DNA from: Pseudoalteromonas sp. A601
Lineage (GTDB): Bacteria > Pseudomonadota > Gammaproteobacteria > Enterobacterales > Alteromonadaceae
Assembly: GCF_002165575.1 (NCBI RefSeq)
Contig: NZ_MXQF01000017.1
Coordinates: forward strand, 1 to 64,000
Direction of reading: 5' to 3'
DNA: 64,000 bases
A program made the position numbers and the translations under genes. The notes beneath the pieces were generated by a model, which was not told where the DNA came from, made no database searches, and saw only the letters and a list, made by a program, of their open reading frames with translations. Positions 1 through 8,953 of this stretch are shown piece after piece. Within the stretch, counting starts at the first letter, position 1; every line of letters begins with the position of its first letter.

Positions 1-590
1 AGGCTTACGAGCAAACGAATGCAACACTGGTCGCGTGCTTAGCCCATATGCGCCGTAAATTCATCGAGGCTAAAGGCAATAATAAAAAAACAGGTAAAGC
101 GGATGTTGCACTCAACCTGATAGGCAAGCTCTATGGTATTGAGCAAGCCATCAAAGATAAATCGCACGATGAAAAATTCAATATTAGGCAGAGAAAAGCC
201 AAACCAATCGTTGATGAATTGTATCAATGGTTACTCAAGCATAAAGATAAAATGGCGCTAGGTGAAGCAATTACCTATGCGATAAATCAGTTTGAGAAAT
301 TTCGGCGTTACCTCGATGATGGCAGGCTCAGTATTGATAATAACCGTGCAGAGCGAGCCATAAAACCGTTCGTAATAGGGCGAAAAAACTGGTTATTCTC
401 AAATACCTGCAATGGTGCACATGCCAGCGCTATACTTTATAGTCTTGTTGAAACCGCAAAGGCAAATGATCTTGTAGTGCATGACTACATATCGACGTGC
501 TTGCAACATATTGCTGAGCAGCCAGATAACCTTGAGCCACTTCTGCCTTGGAACTTTAGCAAAGCTAGGTGTCGTTAGCTATACGCTTAC
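1..590 (+). mobile_element. IS66-family insertion sequence, right end (partial)
   Basis: The window opens inside an IS66-family element. Its transposase reading frame is open from base 3, and 12 bases after the stop codon the sequence ACGCTTAC (583-590) is the reverse complement of GTAAGCGT, the usual outer end of IS66-family inverted repeats. The element therefore probably ends at 590. IS66 elements make 8-bp target duplications, so the flank TTCGAATT (591-598) should recur beyond the left end, outside this window. The family call is firm; the exact boundary is inferred. Confidence 0.8.
3..578 (+). CDS. IS66-family transposase, C-terminal part (5' truncated by window)
   Basis: This is the C-terminal catalytic part of a DDE transposase (TnpC type) of the IS66 family. 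The frame is open to the window edge upstream of the first ATG at 48, and the residues before that ATG (ACLAHMRRKF) match the conserved CWAHxRRKF block of IS66 transposases, so ATG 48 is not the true start. The downstream block SIDNNRAERAIKPFVIGRKN is the family's signature around the catalytic Glu. The visible part looks intact and stops at 578. It neighbours a carrageenan-degradation gene, consistent with IS activity around this island. Confidence 0.9.
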   Translation, partial: AYEQTNATLVACLAHMRRKFIEAKGNNKKTGKADVALNLIGKLYGIEQAIKDKSHDEKFNIRQRKAKPIVDELYQWLLKHKDKMALGEAITYAINQFEKFRRYLDDGRLSIDNNRAERAIKPFVIGRKNWLFSNTCNGAHASAILYSLVETAKANDLVVHDYISTCLQHIAEQPDNLEPLLPWNFSKARCR

Positions 591-681
591 TTCGAATTCA
601 TAAAAATGTAGATAACAAACACGTGTATTATCATCTAAATAAAAGGTATTAAATACTTTATTAGAATAGGCTGTAAGGCTT

Positions 682-1572
682 TTATTGTTTTAACCACGTT
701 CTAACGTAATCAATTTCCATTGATGTTGGAAAACCTTGTGCGGAGCGATTATCTGAAGGGTAAAATTGATTGCATTTCCATTGTGTATGCGGTGCGCGTA
801 AGCCCTGCGACAATGTTAAGTTCATCTCTCGGTGCCAGTACAAATTCTTTTTATAGCCAACCTGAACATTATCTACATACCATGTAATGTCATCTTTGGT
901 TACATTAACCCCATAAGTATGAAAGTCTTCACTGGGATCAAATGGTAAGTGATAGCCATTATGGTTTCTTTCTGGCGAGCTACCAGGTCGCATCCACTTT
1001 GGTGCACCATCTTTTATAACAATATTATGTAGGTCGTGGTCCGACTTCTGAAGCGTCTGTTTTTGAGTTAACTCAACTACATCTATTTCACTATATTGCA
1101 CATCGCCTTCATTCGTTAAAGTACGATCTATTTTGCTGTACATCCAAAATGCAGGTGACACTCCCGGAAATTTATCCGCACCTTTAATACGTGCCTCGTA
1201 ATATCCGTAACTCCCTGTTGCCCTAGATTTAGCAACTCCCGAAGTGTAAAACAACCTATAATTAGTCACTTTTGTTTTATTGCAGCCATCCCAAAATGTT
1301 CTTAAATGCGTTTCTCGTTTAGTGGTTAGTTTTAATATGCCTTCAGAAACACTAGCATTTTCATTTTTCCAAGACCAAACACCATAGTTCTCTGTTTGAA
1401 AATTCCATTTTTCAGCATCTTTAATATCAAACTCATCTGAACGTTCTGTTTGTAAAACCCAATTTTCGCCTGGTTGCGCAATATGCGGCATCGGCTCAGC
1501 ATTAACCCCTGCACTACCAAGTATTAAGCTCAACGATGTTGCTATTAGTTTAACCTTATTATTTGTTTTCAT
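682..1572 (-). CDS. cgkA: kappa-carrageenase, GH16 family, secreted
   Basis: An endo-acting glycoside hydrolase that cleaves beta-1,4 linkages of kappa-carrageenan from red algae outside the cell or in the periplasm. The 296-residue product has a signal peptide with a likely cut after VNA (residue 25), then a GH16 jelly-roll domain. The catalytic motif EIDVVE gives nucleophile E162, D164 and acid/base E167. Long stretches (WNFQTENYGVWSWKNENA, HNGYHLPFDP, QGLRAPHTQWKCNQFYPS) match the Pseudoalteromonas carrageenovora CgkA as I remember it. That enzyme has about 397 residues with a C-terminal Ig-like extension; this one stops right after the catalytic domain (DYVRTWLKQ). It lies downstream of the GH-A lipoprotein gene on the same strand, separated by a strong hairpin. 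Identification is by remembered family sequence. Confidence 0.93.
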   Translation of the reverse strand: MKTNNKVKLIATSLSLILGSAGVNAEPMPHIAQPGENWVLQTERSDEFDIKDAEKWNFQTENYGVWSWKNENASVSEGILKLTTKRETHLRTFWDGCNKTKVTNYRLFYTSGVAKSRATGSYGYYEARIKGADKFPGVSPAFWMYSKIDRTLTNEGDVQYSEIDVVELTQKQTLQKSDHDLHNIVIKDGAPKWMRPGSSPERNHNGYHLPFDPSEDFHTYGVNVTKDDITWYVDNVQVGYKKNLYWHREMNLTLSQGLRAPHTQWKCNQFYPSDNRSAQGFPTSMEIDYVRTWLKQ

Positions 1573-1605
1573 TTGTTATCCACAACTTAATGTATAGTGT
1601 TAATT

Positions 1606-1635
1606 AAAAAGCGAGCACATAGGTATGTACTCGCT
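1606..1635 (-). terminator. rho-independent terminator after the GH-A lipoprotein gene
   Basis: On the minus strand AGCGAGTACATA and TATGTGCTCGCT can pair over 11-12 bases with a tiny loop (1610-1635), followed by a run of five T. It sits 13 bases past the stop of the upstream lipoprotein gene and 34 bases before the cgkA start, so it should stop or attenuate read-through into cgkA. Confidence 0.75.
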
Positions 1636-1647
1636 AAAAAAAACTGT

Positions 1648-4089
1648 TTATTGAGCTGTAACTTCTACAAGCAAGACACCCTCAGAAGGAATGTCGAAGC
1701 TGGAGTTCATCTTATTGCTCGTCATTAAGTTTTTAACTTGAATAGATTTACCATTTTTAAGCGATAGCTCAACGGTTGCTGTTGTGTGGCCTAAATTTAA
1801 AATATTAACCAAGTAACTACCATTGTCTTGCTTAACAGTACGCCATGTTGTGGTTTTAAATGACTCACCGTTATCTACCTTTACAACAACATCAGGCATA
1901 CTCCCCGAAACCTCTGCAAGTGCAGTTTGTTTAATAGCTTCAACGCCTGCGCCTTTCGGCATAACAATAAGCTTACCTTTACTGGCAACTAACTTAGCTT
2001 TACGCGGATGTCCATACTCATCTAAAGACAAGCTTTGTGCAGAGTCTAAAATAACGGTACCACCTTTATTTAAATAGTTCTGCAATGCCTTAAACTCATC
2101 ATTAGTAACAAACTTATTACGATAAACAAGTATTGCGTCCCAATTACTATTATCTTGCTTTTCAATTATATTCTTAGTGGCAAAGCCAAGCGGAAAACCT
2201 TCAAAAAACAAATTTTCGTACAGCTCGTAACCTTTGCTCATGTAGTCATTGATATTAATAGCAGTCGTTTCAGAGTAAAATAAACGAAGTGGGCGGCGCT
2301 GCTCCCTAAGCTCTATAACTTCCTCAGAAAAGCTATTAAGATCAAACATTACCTGAGTAACTTCGTTAGTTACATGCGGTTGCATATTGTTAGAACCCGC
2401 AAATGCACCACCTAAACCCGGGTCAAAAAAGTCCAAGTCGCCTTCTAAACGATCCTCTGGCGAACCATCTGGGTCTCGCGCCCAAAACCACCCCATATTG
2501 GCATCCATACCTAGTAAAGTTGCAAGCCAATAAACACTACGTACATAACTCGTACGTGTATCTAAATCTCGCCACTGACCCGATGATAAAAAATGAGACT
2601 CTGAATTCACATTAATCTTATTAGGTGCAACTGATTCCATAAAATCATGAAACATAGCAACTATGCCCCAATTATAAGCGTATTTTTCAATCCACTTGGA
2701 CGATTTACCAGGGCGAATGTTCTCGCTACCGAATGATTTTGCATCGTGCCCAACCATAGTTGTCAATTCAGCTAGAGCTTCGGTATCTATACCTCCAGAA
2801 CGAGAATCTTCCATGAACATACGAGGCATAATTTTAATATGGGTATCGGCGTCTTCATTTACAGAATGCAGTTCGTTTTGAACATACGTAAACCAATCCG
2901 TACTCCTATCCATATTATAACGCGTCCAGTCGTACCAAATGGGCAAACCTTTTAATGCCGGATCGATAGGGATTTCTATTGCAACGCTTTTAAAGTTATC
3001 AAAATTAGTATCCCAATTTTCATTAAGCTTATTAATATCGCCTTGATATTTAGTACTCAACCAATTTCTAAATTTGTTTAATGTATACGAAGAAATACTC
3101 GTCATTTCTTGGAACTTTTGTGTCCAATGACCTTTTTCTGCGTACCAGTGTGGTTCATTAGCAAGTACGAAACCCACCTCAGTTACTTTTTTACCTTTGG
3201 TCAGTTCACCCGTTTTACGAATTATCTTACCCCATACTTCACGGGCTAAAGGGTTATCAATATCAAAACCTGTAAATAACGAACGCCCTTTTCTAACCTC
3301 TGGCTCTCGCTCTTCAACCCACTGTGGAATACCCATTAGCCAATAAACTAAAAAACCAATGTTGGTATCAGGAATACGGGTTAATTCTTTCATTAGCTCT
3401 TCATCAAAGCTGCCATCTTCACGTACTAGAAAGGAATTAATAGCGCGGTCATGGTCGACCGGATATAAATCTTCACCACCATGATAAAGCGCGCCTAAAT
3501 GATCGTTATAAACATCTTTATTAGTAAGCGGCTGCCCTACCGTTTTTGAAAAATAGTCATATAAAAATATTGGTTTACCATTACTTACAAACATATTGTC
3601 TTTTGCTTTGGTATTTTGCCAATCAACTTTATTTACTGGACGACGTTTTATTTCACCGATCAGCTCTTTAGATAAATCGTTTATACCTTTATCTAAAATT
3701 TGAATTACTTTTTTACGTTCAAAATCAGGAAGATCTTTTGCTAACTTCTCTTTTGTGTCTTTGTAGTAACGTTCATAGCTAAACAACTTAACAACAGCGT
3801 CGTAATTGTTTTCATCCCAGTTAGCAAACTTTAAAAACTGTTCTGCAAACCATACAACACTTTCTTCACGTGTAACATCAATTTGCTGATGTTCAGCTTT
3901 TGCCATTAACTTCTTAAGTTTGTTAATTTTTAGTCGAGCTGTTTTCTCGTAGCTATTTAACGAAGAGCTACTACTAGATGTGCTAAGCGTTTCAGTTTTT
4001 TTTAACTCTACGACACTTTCTTGTTGTGAACAGGCCGATGTAAGTAAAAATAAAGGGGCTAGTGTGAAGCCTAATAGATGTTGTCTCAT
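1648..4089 (-). CDS. clan GH-A beta-galactosidase-like lipoprotein (GH42/GH167-like?)
   Basis: A probable exo-acting glycoside hydrolase anchored to a membrane. The 813-residue product starts with a lipoprotein signal (LTSAC, lipid Cys20) and a serine-rich linker (about residues 36-46). A TIM-barrel-like region follows, with candidate acid/base E312 in LANEPHW and candidate nucleophile E497 in NVNSESHF, the spacing seen in clan GH-A families such as GH42. A Rossmann-like trimerisation-type region (ILVYRN to TVILDSA) and a C-terminal beta domain come after. In Pseudoalteromonas carrageenan loci an exo-beta-galactosidase of GH167 (formerly GH42-like) accompanies the GH16 kappa-carrageenase, so that family is my best guess. 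GH50 or GH86 cannot be excluded by eye. Start ATG 4089 is preceded by GAGAGAT. Confidence 0.6.
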   Translation of the reverse strand: MRQHLLGFTLAPLFLLTSACSQQESVVELKKTETLSTSSSSSSLNSYEKTARLKINKLKKLMAKAEHQQIDVTREESVVWFAEQFLKFANWDENNYDAVVKLFSYERYYKDTKEKLAKDLPDFERKKVIQILDKGINDLSKELIGEIKRRPVNKVDWQNTKAKDNMFVSNGKPIFLYDYFSKTVGQPLTNKDVYNDHLGALYHGGEDLYPVDHDRAINSFLVREDGSFDEELMKELTRIPDTNIGFLVYWLMGIPQWVEEREPEVRKGRSLFTGFDIDNPLAREVWGKIIRKTGELTKGKKVTEVGFVLANEPHWYAEKGHWTQKFQEMTSISSYTLNKFRNWLSTKYQGDINKLNENWDTNFDNFKSVAIEIPIDPALKGLPIWYDWTRYNMDRSTDWFTYVQNELHSVNEDADTHIKIMPRMFMEDSRSGGIDTEALAELTTMVGHDAKSFGSENIRPGKSSKWIEKYAYNWGIVAMFHDFMESVAPNKINVNSESHFLSSGQWRDLDTRTSYVRSVYWLATLLGMDANMGWFWARDPDGSPEDRLEGDLDFFDPGLGGAFAGSNNMQPHVTNEVTQVMFDLNSFSEEVIELREQRRPLRLFYSETTAININDYMSKGYELYENLFFEGFPLGFATKNIIEKQDNSNWDAILVYRNKFVTNDEFKALQNYLNKGGTVILDSAQSLSLDEYGHPRKAKLVASKGKLIVMPKGAGVEAIKQTALAEVSGSMPDVVVKVDNGESFKTTTWRTVKQDNGSYLVNILNLGHTTATVELSLKNGKSIQVKNLMTSNKMNSSFDIPSEGVLLVEVTAQ

Positions 4090-4263
4090 GTTATCTCTCG
4101 TCTCGAAAGGTTATTTATTAACAGTATTGATTCTGTTGTTAAGATTTATTCAAGATAACATACATCATATGTTTGCATTTGTAATTTCTTTTTTAACATC
4201 CCAACATCTTTTTTATAAAATACCTTTAGCTATACAAATATGCAGCCATGTAAAAGCTCATTG

Positions 4264-4480
4264 AATTGTGAATTTCATCACCTGAATATTCTTCATGTAC
4301 GAAGTCTGTTAAACCACCGCTTCTATCTACTACGATCAATACGGGGATTTTATTGTCTACAGTTATTCTATCTCCCATGCCATCACGCTTTCTCGACTTA
4401 GGGTCATATATCGTTTGATTGCCTTTAAACTTTCCATGAAAAACGTTTCGTCAGCCTCAATGATACCAACAACTTTAAAA
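4264..4480 (-). pseudogene. relic of an IS1595-family (ISXO2-like) transposase
   Basis: Reading the minus strand from about 4475 gives GIIEADETFF, the first catalytic Asp block of IS1595/ISXO2 transposases. After a shift of frame come KGNQTIYDPKSRKR and IPVLIVVDRSGGLTDFVHEE, which also fit that family (its ARDRSG and ADFV region). No start codon, N-terminal part or rest of the DDE domain is present, and the frame is broken, so this is a dead fragment. Its inverted repeats were not found. The remainder of the gap between 4090 and 4591 shows nothing else recognisable apart from the promoter regions of the two flanking genes. Confidence 0.6.
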
Positions 4481-4591
4481 GGTTTGCGTTGATTAATTGT
4501 GTATTAAAATTTTTTTAACCCTAGCTTAACCTCATTAGTGCTACCTTTTATAAAGTTGTTCATATATTTACTTCTAAGATAAGGTTCTATT

Positions 4592-5041
4592 ATGCTGCTA
4601 CATTTATTAAGGTTGCCTATAGGCTTGCTTCTCTCTAGCTTTCTATTATTGGGATGTGGCGAACAAGCGATATCCGAGCGACCTTCCCAGGCTCCACTTC
4701 ATATTGATGTTTTGAAATTAACTCCGACGACGTTACGCTTAACCACAGAATTGCCAGGGCGCATTGCCGCATTCAAACAAGCAGAAGTTAGGCCACAGGT
4801 GACGGGGATTCTTAAAAGTCGCTTATATAAAGAGGGTTCTCAAGTTGAAGCCGGTGATGTACTTTATCAAATTGATCCAACCACTTATCAATCTAACGTC
4901 AACAGCGCAGAGGCTCAATTAGCCAAAGCGTTGACGGCCGAAAATAATGCTAAAAAAGCGGCCGCTCGCTATCAGAATCTATCAGAGAAACAACTGAGCA
5001 GTCAGCAAGACTTTGATGATGCAGATGCACTTACAATTTGA
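4592..5041 (+). pseudogene. truncated AcrA-type RND efflux adaptor (membrane fusion protein)
   Basis: The first 149 codons of a periplasmic adaptor subunit of an RND multidrug efflux pump. There is a lipoprotein signal (LLLGC, Cys22), the first half of the lipoyl/barrel-sandwich domain (ELPGRIAAFKQAEVRPQVTG, VEAGDVLYQIDPTTY) and the start of the alpha-helical hairpin (SAEAQLAKA to SQQDFDDADA). Full adaptors have about 370-400 residues, so more than half is missing, and no RND pump gene follows. The frame runs into a solitary IS30-type inverted repeat at 5025-5043 that supplies the stop codon. The remaining protein cannot make a working adaptor. Confidence 0.85.
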
Positions 5042-5043
5042 AT
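5025..5043. repeat. solitary IS30-type terminal inverted repeat
   Basis: The 19 bases ATGCACTTACAATTTGAAT are identical to the right terminal repeat of the IS30 element found 35 kb away (40883-40901), and both are followed by NTAGG. No intact element adjoins this copy. It marks the exact point where the acrA-like gene stops. Confidence 0.8.
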
Positions 5044-5249
5044 TTAGGACTCTAATTTAAAGCTAGTAAAAAAATAAGGAGAATACAAACTTTAGGATTT
5101 AGGATGGCTGTCTTCTTTATTCTATCACGCAGTATAAATCACCTTTAAAGCAACCCCTTGAGCGATTTACAGGAACTTGCTCTCATCGTTGTTACTTCTT
5201 AAAGGGAGTGTCATTCTTACAAAGTAACGCTTGTATTAAACCCCTGTGA

Positions 5250-5435
5250 AACGCTGAATTCTTCACCTTGAGGTGGTTTGGGTATATCCTTGTAAGCTGG
5301 TGCCATTATCTGCTTGAATGTGACTAGCGCTATCATTGATAGCAATAGACCTCTGGGAATATGTGGTTCAAGAGGCTACATATATAATTGCTCAAAAACG
5401 GCATCGAGCACCCAATCTCCCATAGATATAATAAG
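5250..5435 (-). pseudogene. decayed IS30-like transposase fragment
   Basis: The minus strand encodes GDWVLDAVFEQ near 5430, which resembles the GDWEIDTVIG block around the first catalytic Asp of IS30 transposases. In another frame near 5310 it encodes ADNGTSLQGY, which resembles the second Asp block (TADNGKEF). The order fits IS30, but the blocks are closer together than in an intact gene and are separated by stops, so this would be a heavily decayed copy. The call rests on two short motifs. The rest of 5042-5486 has no recognisable gene. Confidence 0.4.
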
Positions 5436-5486
5436 TTCAGCTAAAGCACTAAACTCCTAGGGGACACAGCACCTAGAGTGCATCAT

Positions 5487-6155
5487 TTAATGCACTCTTT
5501 TGATATCTTTTAAATCTAATGAGCGTAATCCTGCTCTAATAGTATCCATAGATTTACTATCTGGATCCGTTTTATGGGTAAAGTAATCAGGATCTTTTTC
5601 TAACCAATACTTGGTTGCTTTAAATAAGCTGTATTCACTATGACCTAAAACATATTCGATTGGATATTTTCCATAAAGGTGTTTTATCAGCGAGATATTA
5701 GCTTGGATTTGCTTTTCCGTCAGTGGTAAGGTCGTTCCATTAGCTACATTCTCGATGCCTATAGCATAATAATTTAGTCCTATTGTATGTCGAGCCATCC
5801 AATTATCAGGCATTAATTGATAAATTGTCCCATCTCTATCAACTAGAAATTGGCTTGATACATTTACATCTCCGCCCGATTTAATTTTCTTGCGCCTAGA
5901 AGGCAAAGTTACCGGATCAAATGCATCAAAAGTTTGCTCCATTGTAGGTATAACAGTCCAGTGCACAACAACCATTGAGGGAGATATCGTTGGTTTACTT
6001 TGTTGAATACCATAATGCTTCTCTAAATATTCAAGAGTTAATGCTTGCCTCGTTTCATTAAAGTTAATCGGCTTTTTTATAATATTTATTTCCTCAGTAG
6101 AGAAAGCAACTGAATTGAATAAAAGTAAAAATAGCAAAAATTTTATTTTTAACAT
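5487..6155 (-). CDS. secreted N-acetylmuramoyl-L-alanine amidase (Amidase_2 / PGRP fold)
   Basis: A zinc amidase that cuts the bond between MurNAc and the stem peptide of peptidoglycan or its fragments. The 222-residue protein has an N-terminal signal peptide (cut near AFS/TEE, residue 19-20), so it acts in the periplasm or outside. The Amidase_2 core is visible: VVHWT gives the first zinc His, FLVDRDGTIYQLMPDNWMARHTIG is the conserved middle, and LGHSEY plus KTDPD give the later His and Asp/substrate region. It follows a TonB receptor gene by 26 bases on the same strand and is probably co-transcribed, which hints at a role in handling an imported or environmental muropeptide. That link is inference. 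Confidence 0.8.
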   Translation of the reverse strand: MLKIKFLLFLLLFNSVAFSTEEINIIKKPINFNETRQALTLEYLEKHYGIQQSKPTISPSMVVVHWTVIPTMEQTFDAFDPVTLPSRRKKIKSGGDVNVSSQFLVDRDGTIYQLMPDNWMARHTIGLNYYAIGIENVANGTTLPLTEKQIQANISLIKHLYGKYPIEYVLGHSEYSLFKATKYWLEKDPDYFTHKTDPDSKSMDTIRAGLRSLDLKDIKRVH

Positions 6156-6181
6156 AATAGCTTCTAATAAATTGAAATAAG

Positions 6182-8953
6182 TTAAAAGGAGTGACTAAAC
6201 CCTAAATATGATACACGACCACGAACATCATGTGTGGTTGCATCATAGCCTGGTCTAACACCGTCACCTAAGCTAGATGGCGCCCTATCAAATAAATTAT
6301 TAAAGCCGACTTCTAATTTTGAATCACCATAATTAGATGAAAAAGAATATGAATACTTCAAGTCAACGCTGGTATGTGATGCAATATCATCGTTTTCTTC
6401 TGGTGTTAAATCATTATCATAACTACTGATATAACGTAAAGAAGTCGTTAGACTGTGAGCACTATACGACCAAGTTGCTCGGGTATTTGCTTTTAATTCT
6501 GGCATTGCTTTAAATGCATTAGAGCTATTATAACTCCCTGCACCATCGATAGTCGGGCCACCATCTAAGGCTGTAATATCAAATGCAGCAACATAAGTAC
6601 TATCAAAGCCAACCGAAATATTGCCAAGCTTAGTTACATCAAAATCATAATACGCACTGAAGTCTAACCCACTTGTCTTGATTGAACCGGTGTTAATATA
6701 ATTTAAAGTAATTTCACGCAACTGCCCTTCAGGGCTTCGTGTAATTCTAGTATCGGCTTTAGGAGTCCCCCCATCTGAAACACCTTGACACTGATTGTTA
6801 ACTATACCGGTAGGACTTGAATCTTGGGCGATAAGGTCATCATAATCGAATGACCATAAATCCGCTTTAATCATTAAGTTATCGGTTGCTTGATAAACCA
6901 ATCCTAAATTCCAATTCTCAGCTTTACTCGGCTCTAAGTCATTACTTCCTTTCGTTGTTAAAAATACATAATTACTCACACCACTATCACTACAAACAGC
7001 CTGCCCGTTCACCATTGAGACGGGATCATCTATATATGTCCCGCCAGAGGTGATGCCTGTTTGTAAATTTGTCGGTGCTTGAAACGATGTCCCATATGAG
7101 CTTCTAAGCATTAGATCAGGTGATATATCCCATTTAATTGCCACCTTAGGGTCAACAGTAGAACCTACTGTGTCATAATCTTCATAGCGTATTGCTGTTT
7201 GTAATTCAATGTCTTCACTTAATGGAATAAACAATTCAGCGAACAAAGAATACACATTTGTATCACCTTTGATTGAAGAGGATGGCGTAGAACCAAACCC
7301 AAGCCCTTTTGAAGATAAATCATTTGGCTCATATTCATATTTTTCATAACGATATTGACTACCAAAGGCAACTCCAACAGTGCCTGAATCAAGCTCGAAT
7401 AAGTCGCCACTTACAACGGCTTCAGCGACTTGCTGCTCACTGTATGTTTCATCTGTGAAATTATGGATAATTGAAGAAAGTTCTTCTTGGCTATTACCTG
7501 CAATAGAAACACCATCTTTTGGTGAAACTAACGTTGGATTAGCTATCGCTGTGCCAAATGGGTTAAAGGTTCCATTTAATAATGCATCATTAAATGTAGT
7601 GCTGGATATGCCTAACCTCGTCGTTTCAGTTCTTTCACCAATAGCATAAACATATGAGGCACTCAGTGCCCAGTTATCATTAAGATCTGCTTCTATTCCA
7701 GTTGCTACACGATGATAATTAAATTCAATGTCTAAATGGTTATTTATACCGCTAGAAGAATCACCATTTGTATATAAACCGAAAGGCCTTGCTTTACCAA
7801 CTACATCAACAGCTTGGTGCTGACTATTATCCCAATTCTGTGGTTTAATATACTGTAAACCATCATTCGCACTGTTCTCAACAAAAAAATTAAATGGGTG
7901 TTCAGCAGGAATATACATACTGCCGCCATTAACTAAACCATTAGAATAAAAGGGAGAACCTAAAATTGCCTGTACATTATTTCGTGAAAAACTAACTTCA
8001 GCGAAAGCAGTTAGAGAATCTGTAAGCTCATATTCAAACTCGGTGAAAACTTGATAACGATTCTCTTTAGGAAGCACGGCCAGTTGGTCTTGGAAGTTCG
8101 TTCTACATACTCCTGAAAGTAATACTCCGCCAGCAGCTTCACAATTAGGATCTGGGTAGCTGCTACCTAGTGAATTAATGACACCATTACTGTCAGTATC
8201 TGCTAATGTATAAGTGCCAGGAGAGCCTGTTGATGATAAAAACTTTGAGCTATAAATATCACCGTCCCCTCCAGCTCTTTCATTAATAAAATCAAAATCC
8301 GAACGATAGTTAATACTCTGGCCGGTATAAGTTGCATACAGAGTCAATGAACCTTTATCACCCACGACACCTGTTACTAAGTTAATGTCAAAAGCTTCAT
8401 TTGATGAATCTTGATATCTACCTGATAATTCAAGTCCTTCAAAACCTTTTCTAGTAATAATATTTGCAACACCAGCAACAGCTTGAGAGCCATATGTTGA
8501 TGAAGCACCATCAGTTAAAAAATCTATTCTTTCAATCATTGCTAAAGGTAACTGATTAATATCGAAGAATTGATTGCCTAGATTTGTGGCAACAGGAGCA
8601 TTACCAGCTCTGCGACCATTAATGAGTGTTAGCGTTGAGCCTGGTCCCAACCCTCTTAGGTTGAATTGTGATGTACCTGCTAGTTTTGCAGCTTCATTTG
8701 TAAAGCGTGAGCCAGAGTTAATCGTCAGGTTATTAGCAACATCCACTAAATTCTGAGCACCAACCTCTTCGATTAATTCACGATCAAAGGTCGTGATTGG
8801 CATATTACCCTCTAAATCAGAACGCTTAATCAATGAACCTGTAACAGCTATGCGTTCTATTTTTTTTTCTTCAGCCAGCACATCCTGTGGATATGACAGA
8901 GCAGCAGATACAGCTATTGTGATAGCCAATGGCTTTGTAATAAAATTACCCAT
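6182..8953 (-). CDS. TonB-dependent outer membrane receptor
   Basis: A 22-strand beta-barrel receptor that imports a bulky ligand across the outer membrane with energy from TonB. An earlier in-frame start at 8989 exists, but ATG 8953 has an excellent ribosome site (AGGAGG, 5-6 bases upstream), giving 923 residues and a normal signal peptide (cut near VLA/EEK). The plug domain follows: RIAVTGSLIKR, NLRGLGPGSTLTLINGRRAG and ERIDFLTDGASSTYGS with VAGVANIITRK. The C-terminus ends in aromatic residues (YLGFSHSF), as is usual for BAM substrates. There is no CarboxypepD-like N-domain. The ligand is unknown; the downstream peptidoglycan amidase is the only contextual hint. No regulator is adjacent. 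Confidence 0.88.
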   Translation of the reverse strand: MGNFITKPLAITIAVSAALSYPQDVLAEEKKIERIAVTGSLIKRSDLEGNMPITTFDRELIEEVGAQNLVDVANNLTINSGSRFTNEAAKLAGTSQFNLRGLGPGSTLTLINGRRAGNAPVATNLGNQFFDINQLPLAMIERIDFLTDGASSTYGSQAVAGVANIITRKGFEGLELSGRYQDSSNEAFDINLVTGVVGDKGSLTLYATYTGQSINYRSDFDFINERAGGDGDIYSSKFLSSTGSPGTYTLADTDSNGVINSLGSSYPDPNCEAAGGVLLSGVCRTNFQDQLAVLPKENRYQVFTEFEYELTDSLTAFAEVSFSRNNVQAILGSPFYSNGLVNGGSMYIPAEHPFNFFVENSANDGLQYIKPQNWDNSQHQAVDVVGKARPFGLYTNGDSSSGINNHLDIEFNYHRVATGIEADLNDNWALSASYVYAIGERTETTRLGISSTTFNDALLNGTFNPFGTAIANPTLVSPKDGVSIAGNSQEELSSIIHNFTDETYSEQQVAEAVVSGDLFELDSGTVGVAFGSQYRYEKYEYEPNDLSSKGLGFGSTPSSSIKGDTNVYSLFAELFIPLSEDIELQTAIRYEDYDTVGSTVDPKVAIKWDISPDLMLRSSYGTSFQAPTNLQTGITSGGTYIDDPVSMVNGQAVCSDSGVSNYVFLTTKGSNDLEPSKAENWNLGLVYQATDNLMIKADLWSFDYDDLIAQDSSPTGIVNNQCQGVSDGGTPKADTRITRSPEGQLREITLNYINTGSIKTSGLDFSAYYDFDVTKLGNISVGFDSTYVAAFDITALDGGPTIDGAGSYNSSNAFKAMPELKANTRATWSYSAHSLTTSLRYISSYDNDLTPEENDDIASHTSVDLKYSYSFSSNYGDSKLEVGFNNLFDRAPSSLGDGVRPGYDATTHDVRGRVSYLGFSHSF

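Noticed and set aside
3980..4264. Plus-strand ORF opposite the start of the GH-A lipoprotein gene
   Set aside because: It overlaps the coding strand of a clear lipoprotein gene and the IS1595 relic and resembles no protein family.
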